In this document: positions 29,101 through 41,950 of the stretch, one piece after another | Layout of the letters: each line of letters begins with the position of its first letter | How positions within the stretch are numbered: position 1 is the first letter of the stretch | Assembly: GCA_036785705.1 (NCBI GenBank) | Contig: JAWUZG010000084.1 | Span: 8,135,501-8,199,500 of the forward strand | DNA from: Acanthornis magna | Taxonomy: Eukaryota; Chordata; Aves; Passeriformes; Acanthizidae | Direction: 5' to 3' | DNA length: 64,000 nucleotides | The notes under the pieces: generated by a model | Seen by the model: only the letters and a program-made list of their open reading frames with translations | Told to the model about the DNA's origin: nothing | Databases searched by the model: none | Position numbers and translations under genes: made by a program

Positions 29101-31359
29101 CTTTATTTTTAATGAATAAAATAGTATAATTTAGATGACAGGATTGGTAGGTATAACTGTGTTTCGGATTTCCCTTGTTTTAATTACATTGCTTCCTTAA
29201 TGATTGAAGCCTTCTTACTTGCAAGCAGCTACTTGTGCTGACTAATATTGGCTCTACTCCGTGTATAAGATGAGCAGGTAATAAAATATATTTTCTTGAC
29301 TTTTATGGGTATATGACCAGATAATTATTTGCAGAAGACGGTATTTTGTATATGTAATTTTAGAAAGGTCCCAGTCAATCTTAACTCCTAAATGTACAAT
29401 AAGTTTTTGGCGTCTTTCACCTCTGAAGTCAGTCGCAGGACTGTTGGGTGTTTTAGTGCATTTGCTCCTCCCATTGACTCCTCCTGACCCCATCTAGTTC
29501 TTCCATTCAGTTTTCTGTTATCCTGGAAAATGTTGGTATTCGAAAGTTAAATCAGAAGCCAAACTTTCAAGGACATCCTAACAGGAGGATGTAATACAAG
29601 CAGTAATTTTCTTGAGATGCGACAATTGATTAAAAAATTATTATAAATAATTTTACCTTTGGTGGTTTGTATTATTCATAGGAATTTCCCTTTTGAAGCT
29701 TACTGAGGTCCCTTCAACCTCAATGATTCCGTGGCTATGTGATACCAGCTTCTGAGTCACAGTGACTTTGTGGGAGCAAGTGATACATATGTTAAAAGAA
29801 ATGTTCCCCATCTGATTTTTGACTTTGCAGTTTTATTCTTCCTATTTTTTAAGGCCTCTAGGATGTTAAGCTTTCTGACTTATTTTTCCATGTTTATTCT
29901 CTACTGGATTCCCCTCTTAGTCACCTCCTGTCAGTATTCAACCATATCAAATTTTTACTAAAATCTTTGTGCCTTATGCGTTTCACTCACACGTATGAGG
30001 TCTTCAATTCCTGGAATTGCATTTGGGCTGATGCTTTAAAATCAAGTTGAGGTTCAAGGGCTGTAAAAAGACACTCCCAGCCCCTACCTTTGCAGACATA
30101 ATCTGTCATTGTAGTAAAGAGAACAGAGGAATTTGGAACATTATCACTTCAGAATCTGGAGAGAGGTTAAATAAATTTCTGCGTAGCTGTGAGAAGATGG
30201 TGACAAGCCCTGTGGAAAAGCAGGATGATTTCTCTATTTTCATTCCCTGGATGTAACCACTGCCCTATGTTTCCTGTAACTGATTTCTTTTTCCACCCCA
30301 TCTTACTGAAATGCTTTTTTTTAAAAAGGTAAATTCATCTTGTGCTTTGAAACTTTTCAGAATTTGCTTATGAACTGCTTTCCCTTTTATTGGATGAGTC
30401 ATGAGTCGAAAGCTCTGTCCTGTAGTTCTACCATGAGTAATGCCTAACATTTTCTTGGGTTCTCTTTTAGAAGACTATTAAATTAAAAGAATAATCTGTT
30501 TTTTGATATCTTAATGGACAATTAGGTGGCTGGGTCTCAGAACTGATTTACATTTACCACTGCAGTAATTTAAGTTTTTTTCCTTCAGTTTAAAGATGCC
30601 ATTTTTTTTCCTTACATGTACATGTTGCTGGTCACTGCACTCTAAATAAATAAAGGTATTTCAGGTTTTGGGTCTGTTGCTCAAGTGCTGATTGTGCTTT
30701 TGGGGACAGTTTTCTCACTGGGACCTGTATTGAAAGAAGCTAGGAAAGCTGAGCCATGCGTATGAGCTTCAAATGACTTATTAGGCATTCAAGTTGTGGT
30801 AATGAGTATAGATGATATGTGGCTTCAGGATCCTGTTCTTTCACCTGAGCACTGACTGAGAGAGGTCACGGGCTATTTTCCTGAAACCTCTGCTCTGGGT
30901 CTTGTCCAGATAATGTGAATCTAAAGAAAATCCTCTGTGTGCATTCCCTCCTGCTATTGGGGCGCACTGTGCCTGACTGCTCAGATGGCAGATCCTTCCT
31001 GTTGGATGCCAAGGCACTGGCACATCAGTGGGTGGCTATTGGCAGTCCCTAGCAAGAGATTTGACATGCCTGACCCTCGGATATTTCTTCGTATAATGTA
31101 AGTGTAATTGGCACAGGCAGTTCCTTGGATCCAGCTGATGTAAACACTGGGTTGTTGATAGCATCTCTAAACTTAGGCACACAGAAAATAATGAAAGCCA
31201 CATTTGCAGGTGGAATGTACACTCTGTCACCCTGAGGGGTTGGGAACGTGTCTGTTTTCTTGCTGAGGCCAATTATTGCCTTAGGTTACATTGGAAATAT
31301 TGGGAAATGATGGGCGTTTCAAGACTGGGAGAGTTTTCTGAGGCTGCTCGTGGAAAATG

Positions 31360-31638
31360 ATGGGAAATATTTATCAAAATACTAGCCCTCTTCTGCAAGG
31401 AGACTTGTACAGTTTATAAATAAAGTCTGGGATCTGAGCACTCCTAAACCTAATGATTAGAAATTCATTGAATTTGGCTGCAAATAGCAAAATCTTGGCT
31501 CTGGGACCTTTCCTTCCAGCTCATTCTGGTGTATGTGTCTCTACTTGTGCCATCACAAACTGTTACAACCTCATGATAATAATGGGAAATATTTATCAAA
31601 ATACTAGCCTTCTTCTGCAAGGAGACTTGTACAGTTTA
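31360..31638. repeat. Dispersed direct duplication of about 57 bp
   Basis: A 57-base segment at 31360-31416 recurs at 31582-31638 with one visible mismatch (CCCTCTTCTG against CCTTCTTCTG). Both start ATGGGAAATATTTATC and end GACTTGTACAGTTTA. They lie 222 bases apart, which implies a recent local duplication. The flanking DNA is not duplicated as far as I can see. Confidence 0.9.
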
Positions 31639-31902
31639 AAAGATAATTTTTCTTTTCTTTCAATATAAATTTTTAGAAAATCATGAGAACAAACAATGCA
31701 GCCATCCTGGAATGGACTCTGTGGCAGTTCATTGTGTACTCAGAGCCTGTGTGCCAGTTCCTTGCATAATGGATTACTGAACATCAGCTGATAGATGTGA
31801 AGTTGTTGGACTCCTGTTGTTTGCTGCATATCTGGGAGTTACCAGCGCAAAAGAAGATACAGGCCATGACTTGTATACCTCCTGATTTTGGGGGTTTAGT
31901 GA

Positions 31903-31938
31903 TTAAAAGTTCTGTGACATATAAAAGTTCTGTGACAC
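31903..31938. repeat. 18-bp tandem duplication
   Basis: Two adjacent 18-base units share AAAAGTTCTGTGACA (31905-31919 and 31923-31937). It is a small slippage product. Confidence 0.85.
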
Positions 31939-32220
31939 TTTTTAATTGAAACTGCACAGGTCCTTACTGAATGATAATATTTTCAGGTGTGGCATAGTTG
32001 TTCACGCACTCCTCAACATCCACACTTTACTTCCTAGGAAACAATACTCCTCTCCTTATATTTCTTATTATTATTTTGCATGTGGTCTCCTCTCTGGCTC
32101 TTCCATGCTGAAACTTCAGCCTTTGAACTGGGAGGGGGGGAAAGATTAAAAAAACAAAACCAGCAACATCAACAAAAGACAAACAAACCCAAAAAGCTCC
32201 AAAGAAAACTGTCCTGTGCA

Positions 32221-32285
32221 GGACCAGAAGTTGGACCTGATGATCCTAGTGATATCTTCCAGCTCATCATATGCTGTGATTCTAC
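32221..32285 (+). mobile_element. CR1 3' terminal fragment
   Basis: A short piece carries the CR1 end: GTTGGACCTGATGATCCTAG, then 'TATCTTCCAGCTC', then TGTGATTCTAC. It sits directly before a second CR1 of a different subfamily in the same orientation. Confidence 0.65.
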
Positions 32286-32296
32286 AAACCTCATCC

Positions 32297-32641
32297 TAGT
32301 CTACAACTTCCTCACGAGGGGAAGAGGAGGCACTGATCAGACAGGCATGGATCTCTTCCCTGTGGGGACCACTGACAGGACCTGAGGGTATGGCCTGAAG
32401 CTGTGTCAGGGCAGGTTTAGGTTGGAAATCTGGAAAAGCTTCTACCCCTGGAGGGTGGTTGGGCACTGGAACAGGCTCACCAGGGAAATGGTTGCAGCAC
32501 CAAACCTGACAGAGCTCAAGAAACATTTGGACAATGCTCTCAGGCACATGGTGTGACTCTTGGGGATGGTGCTGAGCTGGGCCAGGAGTTGGCCTTTGAT
32601 AATCTTCAGGGTCCCTTCCAACCCAGGATATTCTGTGACCC
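32297..32641 (+). mobile_element. CR1 LINE, 5'-truncated 3' end (different subfamily)
   Basis: The sequence follows another CR1 subfamily: 'TACAACTTCCTCACGAGGGG', 'GACAGGACCTGAGGGTATGG', 'GGGTGGTTGGGCACTGGAAC', 'CTCAGGCACATGGTGTGACT', and a terminal 'CAACCCAGGATATTCTGTG'. Open frames of 101-105 codons on both strands here come from the repeat and its flank. Confidence 0.9.
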
Positions 32642-34608
32642 TAATAAAAACTGCCATTGAATCAGGTAATACCACCTGAACTTTTTTTGCTTGGCCTTCT
32701 GGAGCTCTGCAGCCAGAGGCTTTGGAGTTCTTGGAGTGCAAAGACTGAGTGCAGCTCACTGACTTGAAGTAGGATTTGCACTTCCTGCTCCAACACGCAA
32801 CTTGATCTTTGGTGCAAGAGTAATGTGAGCAGGCTGGAAAGTCCCCCTAGGCCTTTAGGTTTGCTTGGAGTTTCCGGATGTGCTCTGCTCATGTTGCACC
32901 CACCCCTGAGACACTGAATACGGGAATAATCCTGCAGAGCAGTTTTGCCTCTAGCCCCGCTGAGGATTCCCTCTCTGTGATATTGTTACAGCTTTTTGGC
33001 TCCTCCACATGTTTTTGTGCAAAGGACAGAGGAAGAAGAAAATGTCTGGTGATTGGATACTCTTTGGCAGTTGTTCAAAATTATAAATGAAGTATTTTCT
33101 CCTTACGAACAGGAAAAGCTTGCTGCTGCTTTATTACTTGTTCTTTGTGTAGAATTATAATGACTAGGCAGCCATAGTTTGCTGACAGGCTGTCTGGAAG
33201 TGTTAATTGGAGTTGATTAAAGGAAAAAAAAAGCAAGAAAAAGAAATTATACTCAAATTTTGTTCTTGGCTCAGTGTTTTTATTTTTTGTGTATTGGTAA
33301 TTTCACAACATACTCTGAGTTATTATTTTTACTTTTTCTTCACCTTTTAGGAAGTTTGTCTACTGGATTTACTGTGCCTATCTAGAAAAGGCAGGCTTGA
33401 AGGTAGAGACTGCAATTAGTATGAAGATAGCCTAGTGTAGGGGAATCACTGTTCAGAGAGCTGGGATCTTTGAAAATATGTAGCTCAAACTCGTGTTTTA
33501 AATGTTCCTTGGTGTGTTGGTTCATCTTATATACTTGTTCCCCAACTGGATCTCCTGCTCTTGCATTCTGTTGAGTTACCTTATTAGCAGGCAATAACTG
33601 ATCTCTCTCTCATCTGCTTTCTTCCCTTTTAACTTTTCTGTAGTTCTCTGATGCCCTGGATTTTATTTTCCCCAATATGTTGTAGAAAGGTGAAAAAATT
33701 ATGCTGAACTTTATTGAAAGAAGTAGTAAGTTTATTAGTAATTCAAATAGAGAAGTGGTCTAATGACTAGAGAGAACAAAATCACAGAAGGCCAAGAATA
33801 GTTAACTTTTAGATAAATGTGTGTTTATCTGTACTGGTATCTGTAAGCTGGTCTTAAGGTTTTCAGAGTTATGATGAAAAAAGAGCAATGTGATATTAAC
33901 TCTGTAAAATGATAAACTTAATCACAACTGGCAAATATTGTGAAAATACCACCACTGTTTACCATGTAATGCTTTGTGATGCTAGTCCAATCTGGCCTTG
34001 GCTAGTGTGGGCTATGACCTGAATTAATAATATTGTTTTGCTCCTCTCTGTTAAAATGTCAGATTTTTTTTTTCTTTTTGAGGAATATCAGTGTAAATAA
34101 AGATGTCTTTCAGACTTCCTGTCTGACTTACAGGAATGGCTATTGAGACGAAATCTTTTCATTACAGGTAATGGTTTGTACACAGAGATGTGTACATATA
34201 TTATTGTCATGTTTCCTTGCAGTGAGTTATTTGTGTAGGTCTCTATTCTTTTCCCTTTGAAGTGGTTAAATACAGTGTTATCTTCCCTATGTACTTGTTT
34301 ACAGTATTGAACACTGGAATATTTTGTTTCAATTTGTATTTGCATCGTGTTTAACTTTGCGTAAGCCACTTAATTATTTTTCTTTATTTAATGCCTTGAT
34401 AAGGAAATATTTTCTTTTATCTCTTCTCATGTGAAGATTCTTTTGGAATTTTTGCATGTTTGTAAGGGAAATAATGAATCTTGCCTCCAATTTCATTACA
34501 CTTGGAAGAATCATGTTAACTAATAACAGAAAACTGTGATATTCTGTAGGCATTTCTTCTGAGCAGCACAGACTACACTTCCATGTTTGTACAATCTAGG
34601 GTGCAAAA

Positions 34609-34647
34609 ATTGTGTGGGGCACAATTTTCCATTGTGCCCCACACAAT
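34609..34647. repeat. Perfect inverted repeat (17-bp arms, 5-nt loop)
   Basis: ATTGTGTGGGGCACAAT is followed by TTTCC and then its exact reverse complement, ATTGTGCCCCACACAAT. Neither arm extends further. It could fold as a short hairpin in RNA or as a cruciform. It is too short for a typical microRNA precursor and has no terminator-like context. Confidence 0.95.
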
Positions 34648-34818
34648 GTCTGGTTGAAATAACAGCCCTTTTATTTCTGATCTCTCTCTACATGGAGGCA
34701 AGATGAAATCCTGGGTGTGGTATCAGGGGTAAATGAGACCAAAGCAGGGCAATTTTGCTTGAATTAATTTATTGCCAACACAAACTTCTGACCTCTAATA
34801 CCACACAGTAAGGATACA

Positions 34819-35270
34819 GACCTGCTGGAGTGAATCCAGAGGAGTACCACGAAGACTATTAGAAGGTTAGAACACTTCTGCTATGAGGAGAGGCTGAGAG
34901 AATTGGGATGTTTCAGCCTGGAGAAGAGGTGGCTCTGGGAAGGCCAAAGAGCAGCTGTGCAGTACCTAAAGGGGGCCAACAGGAAAGCTGGAGAGGGACT
35001 TTCTACAAAGGCACATAGTGACAGGAAAAGCTGCGATGGCTTTAAACTGAAAGTAGGTTTAGTTCAGACATTAGGAAGAGATTCTTAACTGTGACAGTGG
35101 TGAGGCACTGGGAGAAGTTGCCCAGAGTTGTGGGTGGCTCATCCCTGGCAGTGTTCAAGGTCAGGTTGGATGGGGCTGAGCAGCCTGGTCTAGTGGAAAG
35201 TGTGTCTGTCATGGCAGGCGGTTGGAACGAGATGATCTTTAAGATCCCTTACAACCCAAACCATTCTGTG
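34819..35270 (+). mobile_element. CR1 LINE, 5'-truncated 3' end
   Basis: It shows the CR1 order: 'GAATCCAGAGGAGTACCACG', 'ATGAGGAGAGGCTGAGAG', TTTCAGCCTGGAGAAGAG, then 'GGCACTGGGAGAAGTTGCCC', 'TTCAAGGTCAGGTTGGATGG', and the terminal 'CAACCCAAACCATTCTGTG'. It is plus-oriented and truncated upstream. Short open frames within it are decayed reverse-transcriptase-side or UTR sequence, not host genes. Confidence 0.92.
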
Positions 35271-36875
35271 TCAGGGAAAGCATTGGGGAGTTAGCCCCAA
35301 CTGGGGGCTTCCCTCACAGGGAGACTGGGGACTCTCAGAGCCATGGCTATGAGGTGCTGAATTTACAGCTGGCATGCCCTTAATTGCTTCTTTGTGTCTA
35401 GTCTTGGGGACAGGGTGGAGGACAAGGAGGGAGTGGAGGGAAGTTGTTGTTCAGCCTGATGGCAGCTCGGTGCCTTGGAAGAGAAAGCCCTTGCACCCCG
35501 CCTTGGCCACAGATGCAGGCACTGTCATGGCCAAGAGCAATCTCCCGTATAGACAGCTGGTCTGAAACTCAGGTGCTGAGAGCCTGTTTTATTTGTTTCT
35601 CTAGAAATATTGTTGAACCCAGAGGCGTGACCAGGAGCAGGGATGCTCTCACTGTACCTGTTTGAATGGAGATTGGTGTAGGTGCAAGTGATATTGAACT
35701 GGCTCTTTGGGTTAAGGGAATAGGAGAGCCCTGTGCTGTCTGTCAGAAAGCAGGGGAAGTGGAAATATCAAGGAGTTGTACCCCTCAGAATTACACAGTA
35801 GCAGCTTGCATTACTGCTGCTCTAAGAACCAATAAACATTTTTATATAGTGATTATTCTGCACCGCATAAAACGTAAAATACAGCTCTGGAGTGCACTGA
35901 CCTGACACCTGTAATTCAGTTCCTGAACCTCAAAAGTAAATTCCTTTGTAGTGAAACTGCCTCTAAAATGCTAATTGCTAGAAATGTGACCGCTAATCAG
36001 TTTGTTCCCATAATACTACCAGCTATGGAAATTGGTGTGCCCCTTTCAGAAGTGGAGATTTTAAAGACTTTGATAAGATTAAAAAAACCCAAAAGATGCC
36101 AGGTGACTGTTCCAGGGACCTGTTCCCTAAAATAATTTTGAGGGGGAATGGGTGAAAAGAAGCCATCAAATCTATTATGCCCTTCTTTATCTCCTTATTT
36201 TAAATATTTTCATAATGTAGTCCATGATGATGGAGAGTCTTTTTCTAGATATTTTGGACTTAAATGGGAAAATTTGCTAAAGATGCATTGTAAGAAAACT
36301 CATGCCTTGGCAAAAGGACGTACTGTAGTACATGTGATGATTGATCTCCTCCATTCCTCATCTTGGAGAAAGCTGAATTATCTGGATAAATGTGTGTCTA
36401 TGTCTTTCCCCCTGGTGCCATCAGAACTTCTAGTTGTGTTGCATATATTCTACTTAGTGTGTTTCATGTAATCCACTTTCTAAAATAAAGATATGGAATG
36501 AGCAGTCCAATATCTCATGCTTTAAAAGCAGGATTTTGCCTTGTAGTGATCATAAAGGAAAAATGGTTTATGTTCAAGGAGTGCTTTAAAACCAGGAAGT
36601 GAATTAAGGAATTCCTCTCTATGCAGAGGAATGGGACTTGCTTCGGGTTTCTCTTTTTTTTTCTTCCACCCTCAAGGATCTACACAATAATGTTCCTTGT
36701 CTGTAATTTTCAGGATGACCTGTTTAACTGAGGTAGATCTTTATTTACTTCTTCCTCTCCATCTCCCTGGATATTTCCAAGGTACAGATGTGTAAAGCAA
36801 GGCTAAAATGAGAAATATCCAGAACAAGAAAGAAGTAGCACAAACTTCAGTTTGCACGAATAGTTATATTAAATG

Positions 36876-36902
36876 TATGTGTGTGTGTGTATATATATAT
36901 AC
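36876..36902. repeat. (GT)n(AT)n compound microsatellite
   Basis: About six GT units are followed by about five AT units, with short CA and TA echoes to 36930. It lies in a very AT-rich stretch reaching 37100. Confidence 0.9.
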
Positions 36903-37112
36903 TCACACACCCAACCCCCATATATATTATAGCATGCACTTTAAATACTTTACTATAATAAAAATTTATAATGAGATATAATAAAGTTTGATATATTTTT
37001 ACATTTATGAAAATGCAAGTGAAAACAAGAATATATTTAATTAAACAGATGCCAATAAATATATATCATACATGATTTTATATGTGTATATTTAAAAATA
37101 CATTGGAAGAAG

Positions 37113-37213
37113 TTTTGGGCAACTTAATCTAGTGGAAGGTATCCCTATGCAAACCCAGGGGGATTGGAACTAGGTGATCCTTAAGATCCCTTCCAAAAGA
37201 AACTATTCTATGA
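37113..37213 (+). mobile_element. CR1 3' terminal fragment
   Basis: About 100 bases match the end of CR1: 'GGGCAACTTAATCTAGTGG', 'GGGGGATTGGAACTAGGTGA', 'TCCTTAAGATCCCTTCCAA', and 'CTATTCTATGATAC'. It is heavily truncated and diverged. Confidence 0.85.
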
Positions 37214-40200
37214 TACATTAAAAGGAATATTGTCAAAGACAGAGACTCATTTCAAATGGGATCCTCTCTCTGTGGAAAGCAGAGAGAAAAGAGGGGAAGA
37301 AATATCCTGTAAAAATGAAATTCCTCTGTGAATGAAAATGGATTTATGCTTCAGACTGTACTTGAAATATAAGCCATAAACTATTCAGCAGTGCTTCCTC
37401 TCTGATTATTGGTTCTGCAAGAACAGCTGCCACGAATGAATGACATAGGTAGTGCCTTTTCCCACCTCTCTCTCTTAGTTTTAATTTTGCATTCTAGGAG
37501 TGTGGTCCATAGATCTGTGTATATGATCCCATGTTAATACAACCCATTTTAATGCATCATTTGAAGGGCTCTTCATTATTTTTGCTCCTGGTTTTATGGT
37601 TTCTTAGATTTGTGACACCCAGCTTAATTTTTGAGTTGGCTCTTACTATTGTAATTAATTCATGTCTATATAAGCCTCTTATAATGCAGAATGACACAGG
37701 ATCTTGAGCCCTTAAATGGTTAATGTGGAAAAACTTCCGATGGACTGGATGTGTTTCTGAAGGACAGAATGTATATATTTACTTTCTGACCTCTCACATA
37801 AATGCTGTCAGAATTTTGCTCTTAATTTGATTTGTGGCATTCCATTAACAGTTATTCTGTGTATAGGAGAATAATAACTAATGATTCCCAGACTCCCAGA
37901 ATTGTAAAATAAGGGCAGGCACTGTTTGGCAGAAAAGAGATTGTACTTTAGTACGGACAGGAACTGTTCATATTAATCAAGTGATGGCTAGTCTGAAATG
38001 ACTTTTAGCTAATAACTTCTTATTCTCAGGTTAACCATATTGCTTATAGGTAACATGCTCTTTAATTCAGATGATTATTAACAATCACAGGCTAGATGTG
38101 TGGATTTCTGTCTCTTTCTGAAATAGAAATGATGCTCTTTATTGACCTTATTTTAAGACATTGTAAGTGTTGAAATTATGATGCTAAGGGTTAGAAAGGG
38201 CATGGTGAAAGTTCATGGATTTGAATTTTGATATGAGCCTTTGCCAGGCTGAGCATGTGTGACATGAATGAACTCAAAAATGTGAATTTAATTGTTTTAG
38301 TGCTTAATTATTTAGGACAATTTTGTGATAAAGAACTTTAGGGCCATCAGTAGTAGAAGAAAATGAGTCACACTGAGTTCACCTGGAAAACATGCCGTTA
38401 CCATGATACTTTTGGGCATGGATGTTGTTTCTAACAGAATCCTTATGCTAAAATCCTCCGAATTTCTAGTTTGTTAAAAGTAAGCTAACACATTGAATGG
38501 TGGAGAAGAAATTTTACAAGATGACAAAATATTTTACAAAGTGCAATTTGTTTTCCTAGCAGAAATAACGTTTTTTATGGTGTTAAAAAGCCATGTGGCA
38601 CTGTAGAAGCTGCTCTCCATCGCTAAACAGACTGGAGCAACAGGAGGCTCCCAGCGGGGAGTTCTTGCAAGGCAGGAGGGGTTTGTTGTTGTGGAACAGT
38701 GGGATAACAGCTTCCAGCTTGCATCACTCTGCTAATGAGGTATTGCACAGGTTTCCCCCGTGCTGCCAAACGTGGTGTCAGCTGGGATGAGACTTCTCCT
38801 CCTTTAATTTACAGGTGGCCTGTTTGACAGTTTTTAAAGCTGTTTTTAGTTCTGTCAGTTGCTGGCAAGGGCTGGTGCCTATCTATGAGCAAGATCTCTC
38901 TTCCTTCCTATGTAGTTTTGGGACTTTTTTGACTGTGAAGGTCCTGTCTTTTGCTGACACTTTGCTAATTTCTGAGAGCAATGCTTACATGCTCTTTCAG
39001 GTGTGATGCTTTGTTCTCTTCTGAAGTCTCATTCTCTGGAAAAAGCTTTTGGCTGACTGTCTTGTGGTTTGTCCTCAGCTTATCTACATCTATTCCACGA
39101 GGAAATAGCATCTCGAAAACTAATTCAGTGTTGCCATCACAAAGAGAAAAATGCAGGACACAGAACCTGCTGCCTTGAATACATGTAATTCCACATGCAG
39201 ACGCTGCTACCTACCAGAAGAGTCAAACAAATTCTAAGTCAGTGTTCGCATTGTGATACAAGGCTGTGTGCAGATGTAAAACCCTAGATAAGGTGCTAAA
39301 TAAAAGGCCTTATAATAGTTCAACAATACAATTTTATTACTTCATTGTGTCACTCAGGCTTCTATCAAAATTACCAATATTTCAAACTACAAGCAGTGTG
39401 TTTTTTGGTTTAAATTTACCTAGATAGCATCTCTAACCAGATGTGAGCCTAATCAGTGGCAACTGAAGTCAGTGGAAAGGAATGTTAAACTCTCCTACGG
39501 AACTCTACTGATGTTACTAATTACTATGTCTAAGCCAATAAAAGTTAGTGACTACATGCTTAACATCTCCATAGTCAGCCACAGTAGGGGACTTTACTTT
39601 TAGGAGTGCTGATTAGAGCTTGGCACTGTGTTGTGGGCTCGAATAAAAAGCAGATTCAACTAAACAGGATTCCTCAGCTCTCTTTTAGTGTTTACTAGGA
39701 AGGACAATGATCTTGGCCTTACCTGGAAAGATGAGTGAGAACACTGGAAACTGAACAACATCTGCCATGGTGCTCTGTAATTGCACAGCATGTGGAGGAG
39801 CCCTTCCAAGCAGGACCAGGAGCCTGTACCATAAATCACTGCTTTTCCAACCTCTCTTGTGGTCCTGGGGTTACAGTGGATCCTCTGGCAGAGTGCCAGG
39901 TTCTTGGGGAGAGCATTTTCTCATGTTGCCAACATTAATTTGGGATTAAAGATTTGACCTAATATCTAATCATAGTCTTGAGCCAGACGGTTTGGTTAAG
40001 ATATTGTTGTGGCATTTTGTTATTGTTCCTGGAGCGTAAGCAACCTCTAAGTAGGAGTTGATAATGTCTTTAAAGGCTCTCAGACATAATATAAAAGTGT
40101 GTTTTGTGGGAAGGCAGCATATAAAAACTTGTATTTTTGTCAGGTTTCTAATTTATGGGGAACAAGGACATGCAGTAATCTAATTTATGCCTGTGTACAT

Positions 40201-40701
40201 TATGTCACTGATCACAAGTAATGGAGTCCAAGCAGGTGCTTTGATTTGTATGTGTAGAAATTGGTAGTAGGCTGAGCTAATGGTGAAGTAGCTTTAGCTT
40301 GGCAGAGCAAAGCTGTTGATTTAGTGTTGGTACCATAAGAAGGTAAGTCCACGTCTAATGCTGAGCAGAAAGAGATAGCTAGTACTGCTAGCTACTGAAA
40401 TCTGTACTTCTGCAGGCTCAAACATTATTTTTGGCGTCCTTTAAATGATAAGATTGAGGAGGGGAAATTTTATCTTGGAGATCAAGATTTTATGTGAATG
40501 TGCTCAGCTTTAAGAGTATCTCCTCCAAATGAAGACAGTGATAATAATGATATTTGGCTGTTTCCAGTAAATGTGATTATATGATTAATTGTAACTGGTA
40601 ATCTCAAATGTCTTTGAAAAAGGAAAAAGAATTCTACTAGTGGAAATGAAAATAGCTGATTTATTAGTGATATCTCACACACTAAATGCTTTAATATTCC
40701 A

Positions 40702-40716
40702 CCCCCCCCCCCCCCC
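40702..40716. repeat. C homopolymer (15)
   Basis: Fifteen C, followed by GGCC. This is a rare long C-run and a likely sequencing weak point. Confidence 0.9.
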
Positions 40717-41910
40717 GGCCATAAGCTTATTTTAAAATCCTGGTGTGTCACAGGAGCAGAAGAATACATACTAATATTCTAATATTTTCATACTGGGGCA
40801 TATGAACTTTCAGTCAAAGCCTATGAAATAGCTGCAGTCTTTTAAAACCAGGAAATCCAGTAACAATTGTACTGTCTGTTTTTTAATGGATTTTCTGGTG
40901 TTGGTTTTGGTTTTTTTTACAGATTCTTTTCCCACAATTCAATCTTAATATACTTAATCCATGCATCTAAAGAAAGATTACAGTAAGTTTGTTATTTCCA
41001 GGAAAACCTGGGGGGTAGGGAGGAACACAGGATGACACCATCACCAGAGCAATCTGGTGCTAACGGTGGACAGTGCATGTGAACCCATTACATTGGTTGT
41101 AATACTTTTATGTACTCAGGACATGTTTGTGAGATCTTGGGGAAAAAACAAGGACATGCATTAGTAATGAGATCAGTTTGCTAGGAAAGGCACTGAGGAC
41201 CACTCTGCGTCAATTAAGAGCAATTTGGGGTGGCAAATATCTTGAATGCTGGCTGACTCAGCTTGCACAATGCAGCCAATAACCAAACAGCAGAATTTCA
41301 CAAGCAGCTCCATCAAAAACATTCTGCCTTGGTTGGTGACACAAACAACAGTAACTTCCTGTGTAAAGTATTTTCTCTATGAGTGAGATCCATTGATCCC
41401 TGTTTGTTCTTCACATCTAAGAAAGCATAATTTTCCTGCTGTTCTGGTCTCCTCATTCAAATGAATTAATTTCTTCCTTGTTCTTCTTGAGTCATGGATT
41501 AATGCTTACCTTCAAATATTTTGCCTTAGTTTTCTTCTAGCCATGTGTATGAGTGAAAATGACTCCACCTTTTTTGGTAGAATAAATCCTCTATGATTTT
41601 TGCTGTGAATACACATTGACCTATAGTAGGTAATGCCCTAATGTAAAGCGAGGCTAATTAAAAGAAGAGAGGAAGGAGGCAGCACCCCCTTCCTTTTGTG
41701 AAAATGAGGAGTCTTCTCCTCTCTTGTCTCTTTCTAGCACAATAATGTGGTCTCTTGGTCACGAGGAATAATGGGAAAACATGCAGGAGAAAGATGTGTG
41801 CAGTATTTAAAATGGATGAAAAATAAAATCATTTGACATGGAAGGGCCTAATACTTCAGTAATTTAGGCGTCAATCTGTAAATGTAGTGCTAAACAATCC
41901 TGAAATTATA

Positions 41911-41950
41911 TCACAGAATAATTAAGTTGGAAGGGATCTCACTTGCAACC
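41911..41950 (-). mobile_element. Probable short CR1 3' fragment
   Basis: About 40 bases read TCACAGAATAATTAAGTTGG then AAGGGATCTC, the reverse complement of a CR1 3' end. It is very short and diverged, so it is only a probable call. Confidence 0.5.

Larger units (their letters stand above)
16640..32220. other. No gene recognised
   Basis: Non-coding DNA with simple repeats and small duplications near 31.4-31.9 kb. Overlapping open frames on both strands at 24202-24586 (119 codons minus, 98 plus) show no recognisable domain. The stretch 28840-29060 has closely packed ATTA/TAAT-type motifs and could be a conserved element, but this cannot be told from one sequence. Confidence 0.6.
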
